A DNA stretch of 64,000 nt from Macrobrachium rosenbergii. Its lineage: Eukaryota; Arthropoda; Malacostraca; Decapoda; Palaemonidae. The stretch is taken from the NCBI RefSeq assembly GCF_040412425.1, contig NC_089741.1, positions 46,110,358 through 46,174,357 of the forward strand, given 5' to 3'. Position 1 is the first letter of the stretch, and every line of letters begins with the position of its first letter. The notes below the pieces were generated by a model. That model worked only from the letters and a program-made list of their open reading frames with translations. It made no database searches and was not told the origin of the DNA. A program made the position numbers and the translations under genes. Below, piece by piece: positions 49,590-61,864 of the stretch.

Positions 49590-50035
49590 TCAAAAGGGGA
49601 AACAATACCATTTATGTTTCAAAGGGAACATTACTATTTCTTTTCAAAAGAGAAATGATACTACTACTTTTCAAAAGGGATACATTACTATTTCTGTTCA
49701 AAAGGGAAACGATACTATTTGTTCAAAAGGAAAAACAATACTATTCCTGCTCAAGAAAGAAACAATGCTAATTTTCTTTTCAGAGCGGAAACAATACTAT
49801 TTCCCTTCAAAGGAGAAACAATACTATTTCTCTTCAAAAGAGACACAATACTATGTCTCTTCAAAAGAGAAACAATACTATTTCCTGTTCAAAAGGAAAA
49901 CAATACTATCTCTGTTCAAGAAAGAAACAATGCTAATTTTCTTTTCTGAGGGGAGACAATACTATTTCTCTTCAAAAGAGAAACAATACTATTTCTGCTC
50001 AAAGACGGAACAATACAATTTCTTTTCAAACGTTC
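49590..50035 (+). repeat. Minisatellite, about 24-bp units with internal palindrome
   Basis: About 18 units of TTCAAAAGAGAAACAATACTATTTC type. TTCTCTTCAAAAGAGAA at unit junctions is self-complementary. Units vary between 22 and 26 bp; substitutions are spread along the array. Confidence 0.88.
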
Positions 50036-50840
50036 CAGGCATCCGAGACTTGGAAGTTTCAAACACGAAAACTGTTAGAGGGAGTTTAAAATAAGCTGGA
50101 ACTTGGAAAAAGTTATTTGCAGAAGTTCAGCTGAAATAATCCAAGATTGTGCCTCAAAGAAAACCCCCAGACAGGAAAGAGAGAAAGCAGGGAGAAGAAA
50201 TAAAAACTTAATAGTTAGCCTTGGGAAATTATCCTTTCAAAACTTTCCTCGCAGGACGACAGTTGAATCTTCTTCCTTTTACGTTGCAATTTTATGCCGA
50301 GTAAAACAAATGAGAAATAAGTGCTTTTTTTCTAATTATTAAATATTGAATAGTGGGGTGCCAAAAACTGCTCAATTATGATTCAGGGAACACAGAGGAA
50401 ACCAGAGCGCTTACCACTATAAAAATATATAGGATGAAGGAATGACCAAACCGGTTGGGAATGACCTACGTAAAGCATTTACCTCTGAAGATATCGAACG
50501 AGGTGATGACATATCATAAACCGCAAACCTCCGCCGAGCCTGACCGATACAACCCATGCCCTCGAAAACGTCCCTCCTCCACAAGGTACATTCCTATCTC
50601 TCCCAAAAATGTAATCGCGTGAAGCCAGTCAAAAGGCCTATCTTTGTTAAAGTTTTCGTAAAAATCTATAAATAAAATTATGTAAGAAACAGACAAAGAA
50701 ACAAACATAACTCCCTAGATGGAAGCCATAATTAAACTCAAGAACTAAAACCTCAAGGTCAGGATCTAGTTGATAATATCACTCAGCTATCATAATTCAC
50801 TCTGGGTTCCAGGCTACATACAGTTCCCCGTAGGACAATA
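50036..50840. other. Non-coding DNA
   Basis: No gene or repeat recognised; ORFs at 50103-50342 and 50514-50708 are motif-free. Confidence 0.35.
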
Positions 50841-50844
50841 TCTC

Positions 50845-51040
50845 TACAGTGTGTCTTAAGCAACACACTGTAGGCAGTACTAAGCCTCTTTAGAAACACC
50901 CCTTCAGCCCCCAGCTGCAATGCTTCCTGCCTTTTACTTTTCATCTATTTCCCCTGATCTCTTTGCACTTAGCTTTTAACTTCTTCAGATTTTAATTTCT
51001 CCAATTCTCCCCTTCCATTCAAGACCAATACTTCAGGCTA
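50845..51040 (+). repeat. Repeat family A, diverged partial copy
   Basis: CACACTGTAGGCAGTACTAAGCC, CCCTTCAGCCCCCAGCTGCAA and TTTTCATCTATTTCCCC correspond in order to the 17846 copy. The 3' part is rearranged or lost (TTCAGGCTACGCC). Confidence 0.6.
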
Positions 51041-51066
51041 CGCCTATGGGAGTCTGGTTAAACTAT

Positions 51067-51067
51067 A

Positions 51068-51133
<66 letters not shown>
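51067..51133. repeat. (AAT)n microsatellite
   Basis: About 21 pure AAT units. Confidence 0.96.
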
Positions 51134-51136
<3 letters not shown>

Positions 51137-51646
51137 GAACAAATCTACAGCAGAAAGGTGTCTAAAAGAATATTTAGCAATTTCAATAACGCCCAAAATA
51201 GGCGTTAAAATTTAAATGAGCTGCATTTTGACACAGGCGCCATCTTTAAATATTGTCTATCTGATGTAACCTCGAATTAATTCTTTTCGCTATCTTTCTA
51301 TTTCCCCCTTTTATTTTTTGGATTATCGAAGGGCGTTGAATTACCCTTCCCGTCGGCCTGCTTAAAGGCACTGATAACTAGTACTGATTAGCATAAGCCC
51401 AAATAAACCGTATTTAAGAATTAAAGTCTAAGTAGGTATTTCTACGCCTTTCTTTATACCCCTCTTTAAACTACATGGATGGGTAGTGAAAAATATATTA
51501 AGGAAAGAAACGGACAAAGAAGACAACAAACGACAGATGGACAGACAGACAGACAGACAAAGACATCCTGAGTTAAAGCTCTAAGCCACACCTCTCGACC
51601 CATTGTCATCTGAAACTAGTCATTTTTGCAGAAGTAAAAAAAAAAA

Positions 51647-51651
<5 letters not shown>

Positions 51652-51719
<68 letters not shown>
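51652..51719. repeat. (GA)n microsatellite
   Basis: About 34 GA units, preceded by oligo(A). A (CAGA)n patch lies nearby at 51539-51558. Confidence 0.95.
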
Positions 51720-51723
<4 letters not shown>

Positions 51724-53640
51724 TGTCGATGGCAAAATTCCCCAACATCATTTGAAACTAATACTTACTATTGACGTCGCTGCAAAACCCCGTTTCAGCG
51801 ACTCGGCTCACGTTCTAGACCTCGTTAATGCAACCAGAAGGAAGAGCCCAGCCTTCAATCAAATAATCATTAAACAAGGCAAGGACCCGGGGGCACTGAC
51901 CCCTCAGGAGACACACGAGAGAAAGTTTCATGTCAAAGAAGTTCCGGAATCAGGATAAAGAGTTCTTTTTTATGCTGAGTCAACCCCCCTGCGGAAAAAA
52001 GAACCCATATGTGGAAGTTTCCCAGTATGGAAATAAATGAAAAGATGGCGGACTTCTCTGTAAAGGTGATGTCAAATCCCCCAACCCCTTACCCCTACAG
52101 ACAAAGACATCAGAACACACCCAAAACACGGAAGAAGGTAGGAATGACCAAAGCAAATGGCTCCCAAGTCTACAATCTCCACTCTCTACATTCAGGAATG
52201 TTATCTTTGAAAAATTAAAGTGATTGCAAGCAAATCAGCACAAAATCTTAAAACAGTGATTATGAGTAAATGAACAGATTATAATAATTATGGAAACGTT
52301 AACAGATAAAACTAGAATACGGATGTCCAACACGTATTAAAAATTTTACAGTAAAAACTTAAAACCTACATAGATTAATCTCCAAGTCAAAAATACCTGA
52401 AATAAACCGTTGCAAGCAGAGCACTTAACAATAAATAACTGAAAATTGCGGCAACTATTCAAAAAAATGTTAAAATTTAGCCATTATCCAGACACAAATA
52501 AAATGCATTACCAAACGAAAAAGACCAGGTGGGTGCGGCCTAATTCAGCAGGGACCTCCCTGCTGAATTCCTGCCTTTACCCTTTCCTTCCCCTCGCTGC
52601 TAAACTGCTATCTCCCCTCTTGCTCAACCATGCAACTGGTTCTATTCGATACCACTAAATCTGATTCTTAATCTTATGTCCCTACGGGTTGAGGGAACAC
52701 GTTCATGATAATGTCGTGGGTTTCCTTCCTTCTTTCATTAATTAATTGGTTCTCTTTCGTTTTCTCATTTTTTTCCTCTTAATTAATTGGCTCTCATCCG
52801 TTTTCTCATTTCTTTCCTCATCTAATTTCAACGGGATGCGAATGGCAGTTGAACATTTCCATTTCTACCTCTACCTTTAACCTCTACCTCTACCTCTCCT
52901 CAAGAGCAGTGGTAGAAATTGGGAAAGAAGCCGGGTTCCATATCTGACTTGTTTACGCACATTCCAAATAGATCAGCATAAAAATGTCATCAGGAGGTAG
53001 ACAAGTTTACTGGCAGTATATAAACTATTATATTCTTCTTATCGCTCTCCAATAAAATCCAATTTTTCAAAATGACAGTTCGATACGACTGCTTTCCGAA
53101 TTCAGTACATGATCCCGAATACCAATAATCGTTGGTTATGAGTACGTAAAATACTTTTAAAAATGACAAAATGTCAATACGTCCGAATAAATGGACCATG
53201 AACACAAAAATTACAATTACATTTCCACTCGAAGTTAATTTGGCCAAACGTAATGAAATAAATTTCCGCGGTTTTCCGAACTCTTAAAATAAGTTACGTA
53301 ATGGGAATAGTTTTCTGGTAATGTATTTTACAGTTCTGCATCTGAGTCAACTGAAGAGGAACGCGAATATATTTATTGCTTTTATCCGTTCTCTATTCTT
53401 TTGAATGCATACACAGTCATACGATGTGACAGCCAAACTGCGTTCGTTAAATTGAAAGCCCGCAACTGCGCTCGCCATCATAGTTGGTGTCATAATATTA
53501 TATTAGTTTAATAGTTTGACTGTTAATTTTGTCGCCCGGTGAATACCAAACTTTTCGAGTTATTTGTGGTACCGGCCTTGGGGGAGGAGCAGCGGTAGCA
53601 GCAGTTGCGGAACATAAAGCCGGGATGCGGAAAACAGTGG
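51720..53640. other. Non-coding DNA with a perfect short palindrome
   Basis: AATTCAGCAGGGA (52542-52554) and TCCCTGCTGAATT (52557-52569) form a perfect 13-bp stem with a CC loop. A duplicated TTAATTAATTGG.TCTC..TCGTTTTCTCATTT block lies at 52736-52815, and a (CTCTAC)n-like patch at about 52864-52896. ORFs at 51752, 52009, 52446 and 52990 have no supporting motifs. Confidence 0.45.
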
Positions 53641-53643
53641 TAA

Positions 53644-53647
<4 letters not shown>

Positions 53648-53688
<41 letters not shown>

Positions 53689-53713
53689 CACACACAAATA
53701 CGAGAGCAGACAC

Positions 53714-53808
<95 letters not shown>

Positions 53809-53896
53809 CATACATACATATTTATTTATATACATATAGACATATGTACAGATACATATATATATACACACACATGTATATATACTATACACACAT

Positions 53897-53978
<82 letters not shown>
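53648..53978. repeat. Compound (CT)n, (AT)n, (CATA)n, (CA)n, (AT)n cluster
   Basis: (CT)n 53648-53686, (AT)n 53717-53802, CATACATACATACATA 53804-53820, (CA)n 53889-53912 and (AT)n 53912-53976. Confidence 0.94.
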
Positions 53979-53981
<3 letters not shown>

Positions 53982-54940
53982 TTTGATTCTTATCTTCTGC
54001 GTTATCAGACTGACCAGTCCACCAGGAAGAAGAAAAATAAAGCCTTTAAGTCAGGAGCCTCAATTAACAGGCAGTTAAAGAAGAGTTCCTGATTCTGTTC
54101 CATTCGCTGACATTTAACCTGAATATTTTCCTTTGATTGTGTGGAACTTGTTTGTTAGGTTAATGGTTATTCTTAAGTCTTTCTCCTTTCGCATAAAACC
54201 TAATTTCGTTGATGCTGAGATGCAATTTTCCGTTGATTGTGAGAAAACTGCAAGTTTATCTTGACAATGACTTTACCACTTTTCAATGTTAACATTGACT
54301 TTCTAATTTTATTTATTTGTTCTATTGTAATCCCATTTTCTTTCTGTTCTCTTGAAAAAAAAACACAAATTGTTCTCCAATTTGTGGTTTTTTAAAAGTT
54401 TCAAAGCTCCCTATTCATCTGTTATCTTCTCTCTAGTTTCTTGAGACAATTTTCATAAAGACTCCATTAACTATAAACAATAACAAACGCAATGAATGTT
54501 TTCTTACATATTTAGATTTGCCCTCTGCCTCTTGAGTTCACTTCCGTAAACACCCGGTCTGTCTATATTAACAGTGACTCTCCGGAGCGATCTTTATCTA
54601 TGTACTCCCTATGTTCCTCCTTGTCACCCTTGACTCGAAGTAACGCTTGAAAAAATGGTAATTATGAAAAGCACTTCTAATTTCCTACAGGCCGTGGCAC
54701 TCGGCTTCTATGAATAGTTAATTTAGTACAAGGTACTCTGTACATCACTTAGCATACATTAAATGAACCGACTCTAATGAAGAGCTTGGAAAGAGGTCAA
54801 GCTCCTTCAGACGGACTTCAAAAGGAATTCTTCATGCCTATCAAACAAGGGGTAATTAACATGTCAGAAGAATCATATAAAGGAATTGAATGTAGGGGCG
54901 ACCTGGAGTTTTAAAAATTAATAAATAAATAATTAAATAT
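53979..54940. other. Non-coding DNA
   Basis: AT-rich, no supported ORF or repeat. Confidence 0.35.
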
Positions 54941-54955
54941 ATAATGCACATATAC

Positions 54956-54988
54956 GTACATACATACATACATGTACAAACTCAAATT

Positions 54989-55073
<85 letters not shown>

Positions 55074-55098
55074 TATTATTATTATTATATATATATTA
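54956..55098. repeat. (CATA)n, (AT)n and (ATT)n
   Basis: TACATACATACATACATG, then (AT)n 54991-55066, then ATTATTATTATTATATATATATTATT. Confidence 0.93.
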
Positions 55099-55223
55099 TT
55101 ATTATCTCCAGAAGATGAACCCTATTCATATGGTGTTCACTTGAGAGAGGCAACAGAGGGTAATAGGAAATACAGAGAAGAGATCAACTAATGGAAAAAA
55201 AAAAATAAATTAACAAATTAAAT

Positions 55224-55275
55224 AAATGTATGTATGTATGTATGTATATGTATGTATGTATGTATGTATGTATAT
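55224..55275. repeat. (ATGT)n microsatellite
   Basis: About 12 ATGT units with one TATA break. Confidence 0.93.
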
Positions 55276-55715
55276 ACGGAAGTATTCCGCCTTATTTAAT
55301 TACTAAGCTTTCCAGGGAAAAAAACCTATTCGTAAAATGGTCAAAATGAAAAGAAAAAAAGCCTTTTTTTCGGGAAAATAAATGACAGCGTGTGCCTACC
55401 CGGGATCAACGTGCACAGCTGTGCCGGTATTTGCAATATTGGCTCCGCTGTGAAGTACAGTTTTGCTGCACATGGCCGACTAGGAGAGAAGAGTTGGTTT
55501 TCTTGGAAATCTATGCAATATATATACCATTGAAAGGTTCTTCTCTCTTAAATGGCAGACATAGCAACCGAAATAGCATCTCATACGAAAATATAGTCAG
55601 TCTTCATAACACAATTAACAAGTCGACGATAAAAAAATGTTCCCACGGAAATGAAATGCAATAAAAATCGTACAAAATACGAAATGAAAAGGGAAGAAAA
55701 TCTCATTGTATAAGA

Positions 55716-55929
55716 AATTTCTCTCTCTCTCTCTCTGTTTGTAAGAATGATGAACACTTCTCTAACTTAATAGCATACAGTCTGGTAAAAAACCTCATTG
55801 TATGAAAAGCATTAGAAATGTTTCTCTCTCTTTCTCTCTGTTAGTGTGAATAATGAATACTTCTCTTCAATGCATTCTAGTAAAAGCATGCATTCTAGTA
55901 AAATAAACTCACTGAATAAAATGTATAAG

Positions 55930-56001
<72 letters not shown>
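55716..56001. repeat. (CT)n tracts with tandemly repeated context
   Basis: Short (CT)n at 55719-55736 and 55819-55840 and a 70-bp one at 55932-56000. Each is followed by a GTTAGTGTGAATAATGARTAC-like block (GTTTGTAAGAATGATGAACAC for the first) and preceded by ACTCA/CTCATTGTATAAR. This is a decayed three-unit repeat of about 100-150 bp. Confidence 0.75.
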
Positions 56002-56004
<3 letters not shown>

Positions 56005-56094
56005 GTTAGTGTGAATAATGAGTACTGCCGTCAACTTACTAGGAAACATTCATTTTCCAGCAAAAGAAAATATCCAAACGGACATACATTTCAC

Positions 56095-56920
56095 CCTGGC
56101 TTTTGTTCAAACATTCTCACAAAGAAACGCTGCAGCATTCTCACATTCTCTCACTCAGCTTTTTGTACATTCTCACAAAGAAACACTGCAACATTCTCAC
56201 ATTCTCACTTTCTGTTCACATATTCTCACAAGGAATCATTGCAACATTCTCACATTTTCACTTTCTGTTCAAACATTCTCACAAGGAAACATTGCAACAT
56301 TCTCACTTTCTGTTCAAACATTCTCACAAGGAATCACTGCAACATTCTCACTTTCTGTTCAAAAATTCTCACAAAGCAACACTGCAACATTCTCACTTTC
56401 CCGTTCAAACGTTCTCACAAGGAAACAGTGCAACATTCTCACTTTCTGTTCAAACATTCTAACCAGGAATCACTGTAACATTCTCACTTTCTGTTCAAAC
56501 ATTCTCACAAAGAAACATTACAACATTATCACATTCTAACTTTCTGTTCAAACATTCTCACAAAGAAACATTGCAACATTCTCACTTTCTGTTCAAACAT
56601 TCTCGCAAAGAAACATTGCAATATTCTCACTTTCTGCTTACACAATCTCACAAGGAAACATTCTCACTTTCTGTTCAAACATTCTCACAAGGAATCACTG
56701 CAACATTCTCACATTCTCACTTTCTGTTCAAACATTCTCACAAGGAAACACCGCAACATTCTCACACTCTCACTCTCTGTTCAAACATTCTCACAAGGAA
56801 TCACTGCAACATTCTCACATTCTCTTCAAACATTCTCACGAGGAAACACTGCAACATCCTCACTTTCCGTTTAAACAATCTCACAGAGAAACATCGCAAC
56901 ATTCTCACATTCTCTCTCTC
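56095..56920 (+). repeat. Minisatellite, 45-bp units
   Basis: Roughly 18 units built on GTTCAAACATTCTCACAAGG, AAACAYTGCAACATTCTCAC and TTTCT. Because 45 is divisible by three, all forward frames stay open and make repetitive ORFs (for example 55846-56478). Some units have lost or doubled the CATTCTCA subrepeat, showing an inner period of about 15-20 bp. Confidence 0.92.
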
Positions 56921-57161
56921 ATATTCGGAGAAAGCCAGAGCGGCTCTGGGACAACACAAGTGGTGTCACATTCACCAGGGACGTTGCATGAGCGCCCTCG
57001 CACACCACACACCACCGTCATACCGGCTATGAGTTAATCAATAAGCATCAACCTGCATAAGGATGAAGAGCTTGCAGGGAAGAAACAAATAAACAAGCAA
57101 AAGGGGTAAATGGCTCACAACTGGAAGAGTTGAGTGTATATATGTGAGGTTTTCTTAACTT

Positions 57162-57330
<169 letters not shown>

Positions 57331-57449
57331 CTTACGGCTTTGTAGTGACAAGCATATCCAAAAAAGCGCGAAGAATTCGAGAAGTTAAGAGGCCATTGTA
57401 GCTATTACAATTCCATATGTATCTGGTAAAATTGACCAGTAGATTCTAC

Positions 57450-57458
57450 ACACACACA

Positions 57459-57530
<72 letters not shown>

Positions 57531-57566
57531 TATATACACACACACACACATTATATATATATTATA

Positions 57567-57647
<81 letters not shown>
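57450..57647. repeat. (CA)n and (AT)n cluster
   Basis: (AT)n 57463-57521, CACACATATATACACACACACACA, then (AT)n with TATTATATA breaks to 57647. Confidence 0.94.
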
Positions 57648-57651
<4 letters not shown>

Positions 57652-58030
57652 TTGACCTAATAGTGGGTGGTTCCAGTGGACAGCAAAGCAAAACAACATC
57701 CACAGCTTTGTTTCACCCTTCAGCTGATAAATTAAGGATAATCCCCTTATGGAAAAAATGCTAAAACATCAAAATGCCCATTAGCAGCGTGTCGAACCTT
57801 TTTCGTATATACTACACCACTTTTCTTTACCTTGCACATTCTAGATTCTATAGTTTCCTAGATACTAAGGTCCTTTTGTTCCAACACTTCTTCCATCCTC
57901 TCTAGACAATGCTGGTTCAGTCTGTTTCCTCCTTTACTATAATTGTGAATTAAACACTCTAATGATGCTATTGTCATTTACCCCCTTGAGATGAACAACA
58001 ATTAAAAAAAAAGACAAAGAAGAGATCTTA
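57648..58030. other. Non-coding DNA
   Basis: No supported ORF or repeat. Confidence 0.35.
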
Positions 58031-58039
58031 AAATCACGA

Positions 58040-58434
58040 CAGAAACAAATAAAAAATGCGCCGAAGTTTCTTCAGCGCAATCGAGTTTTCTGTACAGCGT
58101 ATAATCAAGGCCAACGAAAATAGATCTATCTTTCGGTGGTCTCGGTATAATGCTGTCTGAGCCGCGGCCCATGAATCTTTAACCACGGCACGGTGGTGGC
58201 CTGTCCAGATGCACGATTACGGCTAATTTTAACCTTGAGTAAAACCAAAGCTACTGAGGCTAGAGGGTTGCAATTTGGTATGTTTGATGATTGGAGGGTG
58301 GATGATCAACATACCAATCTGCAGATCTCTAGCCTCGGTAGTTTTTAAGATCTGAGGGTGGACAGAAAAACGCGGACAGAAAAAGTGCGGACGGACAGAC
58401 AAAGCCGGCGCAATAGTTTTCTTTTACAGAAAAC
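58040..58434 (-). repeat. Dispersed repeat family B, inverted full copy
   Basis: It begins GCGCCGAAG TTT CTTCAGCGC (the terminal hairpin with one mismatch) and ends AGTTTTCTTTTACAGAAAAC. It is the same element as 43780-44168 in the opposite orientation. A CGGACAGAAAAAGTGCGGACGG stretch near the end is a small internal duplication of the CTGTCCG motif. Confidence 0.82.
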
Positions 58435-58712
58435 CAATAAAAGGAATTGAGGATTGTCCCTGACTATTGCAATATCGAAATCATCTTTCAACATTCAGGA
58501 AAACACTAGATAACAAGCTACCATCAGCTAGACGCCCGCAAATCGCATAAAGAGCTGCAATACCTATACGAAATAATGATACACGTAATGAGGAGGGAAA
58601 ATTTCTTTTTCTGTTTTGTGAATCGGATCTTTCAGGTTATTTGCCCCGAGCTGAAATGCATGTGGCAATGAAAAATGAAAATTTGACCATTTTACTTCAG
58701 GCTAATATATAC

Positions 58713-58863
<151 letters not shown>

Positions 58864-58871
<8 letters not shown>

Positions 58872-59012
58872 GAAATTTCATCACAACGTGATTTGTATAC
58901 AATCAAGAAGCTACAAATGTCGTTTAATATCCAATTCACGCTAGTTCGGGAATATCCCCGATGGGGAATTATCACCGAAGGGGAATTGTAAGTGATAAAT
59001 GGATCGGTAGCT
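58864..59012 (-). mobile_element. SINE-like family C, second copy (body and tail)
   Basis: On the minus strand GAATTGGATATTAAACGACA, TTTGTAGCTTCTTGATTGTATA and CAAATCACGTTGTGATGAAATTTCATATATG match the body and tail of 45905-46108. The B-box region is replaced by a duplicated AATTCCCC.TCGG. block. The tail again dissolves into TATA-rich repeats. Confidence 0.62.
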
Positions 59013-59016
59013 TTTT

Positions 59017-59125
<109 letters not shown>

Positions 59126-59155
59126 ACTGAATCACAAACATATGGAACATGATGA

Positions 59156-59269
59156 ATATATAAAGACAAAATCCACGAAGGAAAGAGAAACACTGGAGTG
59201 CTGAGAGGCCTTTCGACTGGCGTCCTTTCCTTACCAATCCAGTGTTTCTCTTTCCTTGGTGGATTTGGT

Positions 59270-59276
<7 letters not shown>
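59156..59276. repeat. Foldback repeat, 40-bp arms
   Basis: ATATATAAAGACAAAATCCACG, AAGGAAAGAGAAACACTGG (59155-59194) is inverted at 59238-59276 (CCAGTGTTTCTCTTTCC, TTGGTGGATTTGGTCTTTAT), with a loop of about 43 bp. Both arms end in (AT)n. Confidence 0.82.
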
Positions 59277-59331
<55 letters not shown>

Positions 59332-59345
59332 AAATGTGTGTGTGT
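59272..59345. repeat. (AT)n microsatellite with (GT)n end
   Basis: About 56 bp (AT)n, a short AATAAAAT, then GTGTGTGTGT. Confidence 0.94.
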
Positions 59346-59444
59346 ATTTGCAAGTAAAACTCTTATTACAATTATACATGCCGAGATAAATACAAATTCT
59401 TTTATTTTATATATCTACAAATACCAATCACCGAACGCCACGCA

Positions 59445-59653
59445 TCAGCAATTGTTTACTACATTCCAAAAGCAACTGCCAACAGAAGACCCTGGCAATA
59501 CGGACTGAACTAAGCACTCATTCTTAAAGTGATCTTCTTCTTCTCCCGAAGCCCGAGCAAGAAAACGGTGCCAAGACTCGACCTCTGCGGCGAGTGCCAC
59601 TCGAGCAACTTCCTTCCTCCTTTCGTCAGACATCAAGGTAAGGGCGCCCTTCA
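59445..59653 (-). CDS. Weak candidate: short ORF next to a CpG-rich patch
   Basis: On the minus strand the first ATG after the TATA-like stretch opens MKGALTLMSDERRKEVARVA, continues with a charged helical segment (LAAEVESWHRFLARASGEEE), and stops at 59445, for about 69 residues. Composition is more protein-like than neighbouring ORFs, but there is no known motif. The opposite strand holds a good donor, ACATCAAG|GTAAGG (59637/59638), with two open frames upstream, so the true coding strand may be plus, or neither. Confidence 0.2.
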
Positions 59654-59800
59654 TCTTCCCATACCTCGGCCACGTGAGAGTTGTGGGCGTGGCGAAAAAA
59701 TATATATACGAGACGCGTAACATTCGAGTTTACGTAACGGCGGAGAGGTGCCTTCGTTAACTTTCTCCTTTCGCATTCGCGTTGCGTAACTTCATTCTTT
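59540..59800. promoter_or_regulatory. CpG-rich patch with TATA-like motif
   Basis: About 25 CpG in roughly 260 bp, unlike anything else in the right half of the window. It includes CACGTG (59672-59677 region) and AAAAATATATATAC (59697-59710), which could serve as a TATA box on either strand. It may be a promoter of an unmodelled gene. Confidence 0.3.
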
Positions 59801-59918
59801 TTTTTTTTTTTTTCTAAAACTGGCGGTGCGTAACTTCCTCCTCTATTGCGTTATTTCTCAGTGCCTAAGGAGCTGGGGCATGTTCAATATTATTTCCTAG
59901 AGCTTCAATCGTAGAGCG

Positions 59919-59964
59919 CGCGCGCGCACACACACACACATATATATTATATATATAATATATG

Positions 59965-60050
<86 letters not shown>

Positions 60051-60072
60051 GAGCTCTCTCTCTCTCTCTCTC
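59919..60072. repeat. (GC)n, (CA)n, (AT)n, (CT)n compound
   Basis: GCGCGCGCGC, CACACACACACA, an irregular TATATTATATATAATATATG stretch, about 80 bp (AT)n, and (CT)n 60054-60072. Confidence 0.94.
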
Positions 60073-60551
60073 TTTCCTGCAACATTTCCGTCGCATTATT
60101 TTCTTCAATATCGTTTTCTGTGTTCTATTCATATCATCCTTTTTCCCATATTCATGCTCCGTTACTTTACACCTATTTAACTATTATTTTTGTGTCATAA
60201 CTTTCATCTTATTCTTCCTTCACACACTTCCGTTGCATAACTTTTTTGACTTTTACTTCCATCAATTATAATTTTCCTATGAAAAAAAAAAAAAAAAAAA
60301 ATCTTGTTTTGTGGTCCTAAAGTAGAGGTTCGTCTTCAAGATGCTTTTTAAGAAAAAAAGAAAAATTCAAGATTTTTGATCACATAATTCAGATAGCAGC
60401 CAAGAGGAAGAGCTGTCTTTCATACGCCGGGCTGGAGTGATGTTACGTAAGCATCTTCTTCTATAGAAGCGCACACATAATCAAGGTCTCTCTCTCTTTT
60501 TTTTTTCGACTTGGTGCTTGTTCTGTCAGTGTTGGCGTACCTTCGCTTACT

Positions 60552-60553
<2 letters not shown>

Positions 60554-60610
<57 letters not shown>

Positions 60611-60711
60611 TTGGGGAAACCCCTCTATCACGAGACTTCATAAATGTACTGAAAGGTAAACAATCATATACACGAGCCTTTAACAATTATATTATTGTGG
60701 ACCCTTTAGAA

Positions 60712-60778
<67 letters not shown>

Positions 60779-60792
60779 GTTATTATTATTTA
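60554..60792. repeat. Two (TTA)n microsatellites
   Basis: Pure TTA/ATT arrays at 60554-60611 and 60712-60790, separated by about 100 bp of unique sequence. Confidence 0.95.
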
Positions 60793-60968
60793 AAAAGTGC
60801 TAATATTGGCTTGAGTCTTAAAAATGGAGAAGAAAGTCCACAGTTATCGAACTGTACAAATGTAATTTTAAAATAAAATTATACAATTTACCTTTTCAAA
60901 GGGAAATCGTATAGATTCAAGCTCTCTGTATTATTTTACTTAAAAATACACCAATATCTATATATTTG

Positions 60969-61220
<252 letters not shown>

Positions 61221-61221
<1 letters not shown>

Positions 61222-61717
61222 TTGGCTAGCAGTTTTGTTTATATGCCCCTGCACTGTAGAACAGACCCAGTCGTTAGGATGCCAGTGAAGAAATGAATAT
61301 TCGCCGATATTGGACTAACAGAAGTGACCCAATAATTTCGATTATTTTTTCCGTTTTATTTCTTTGTCTGCTTATCGCGTTCATGTGCTGTGCAAGAAAA
61401 TAAAATACAGAAAAACATAATTCAAAGAGAAAATATATATTCAACTGAACAGTGGATAATTCTCGCTAAGGGGAACTCACTTTAAAAACGGCAAATAAAT
61501 ACCCACTCGAACAAATAAAGGAGAATTCACTCTAGGTGCTGGCAAAGAAAAACCTCCTTTGTTATTCATAGAATACATGAAATATAATGATACCCACTAC
61601 GACGTTTCATAAATCTTCGTGCTTTGGCATCACGGAAAGCCGAGTTGAACGAAAGCTAAAGAGACAGAGAGAGAGAGAGAGAAAGAGAGGGAGGGATTCC
61701 AGAGCCAGCATTTCTTT

Positions 61718-61749
<32 letters not shown>

Positions 61750-61860
61750 GTTCCACGAGCTGAATAATAATACCGTGGAGGAACTGCGCGATCATTCAGG
61801 GATTGTAAAGAACGAAGTCTTTCTTTCGATTCTGAACCTGAAAGACCATACTGTTCGCTT
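61221..61860. other. Non-coding DNA, short (GA)n and oligo(T)
   Basis: (GA)n at 61663-61690 and T(28) at 61721-61749. No gene supported. Confidence 0.45.
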
Positions 61861-61864
61861 CTGC

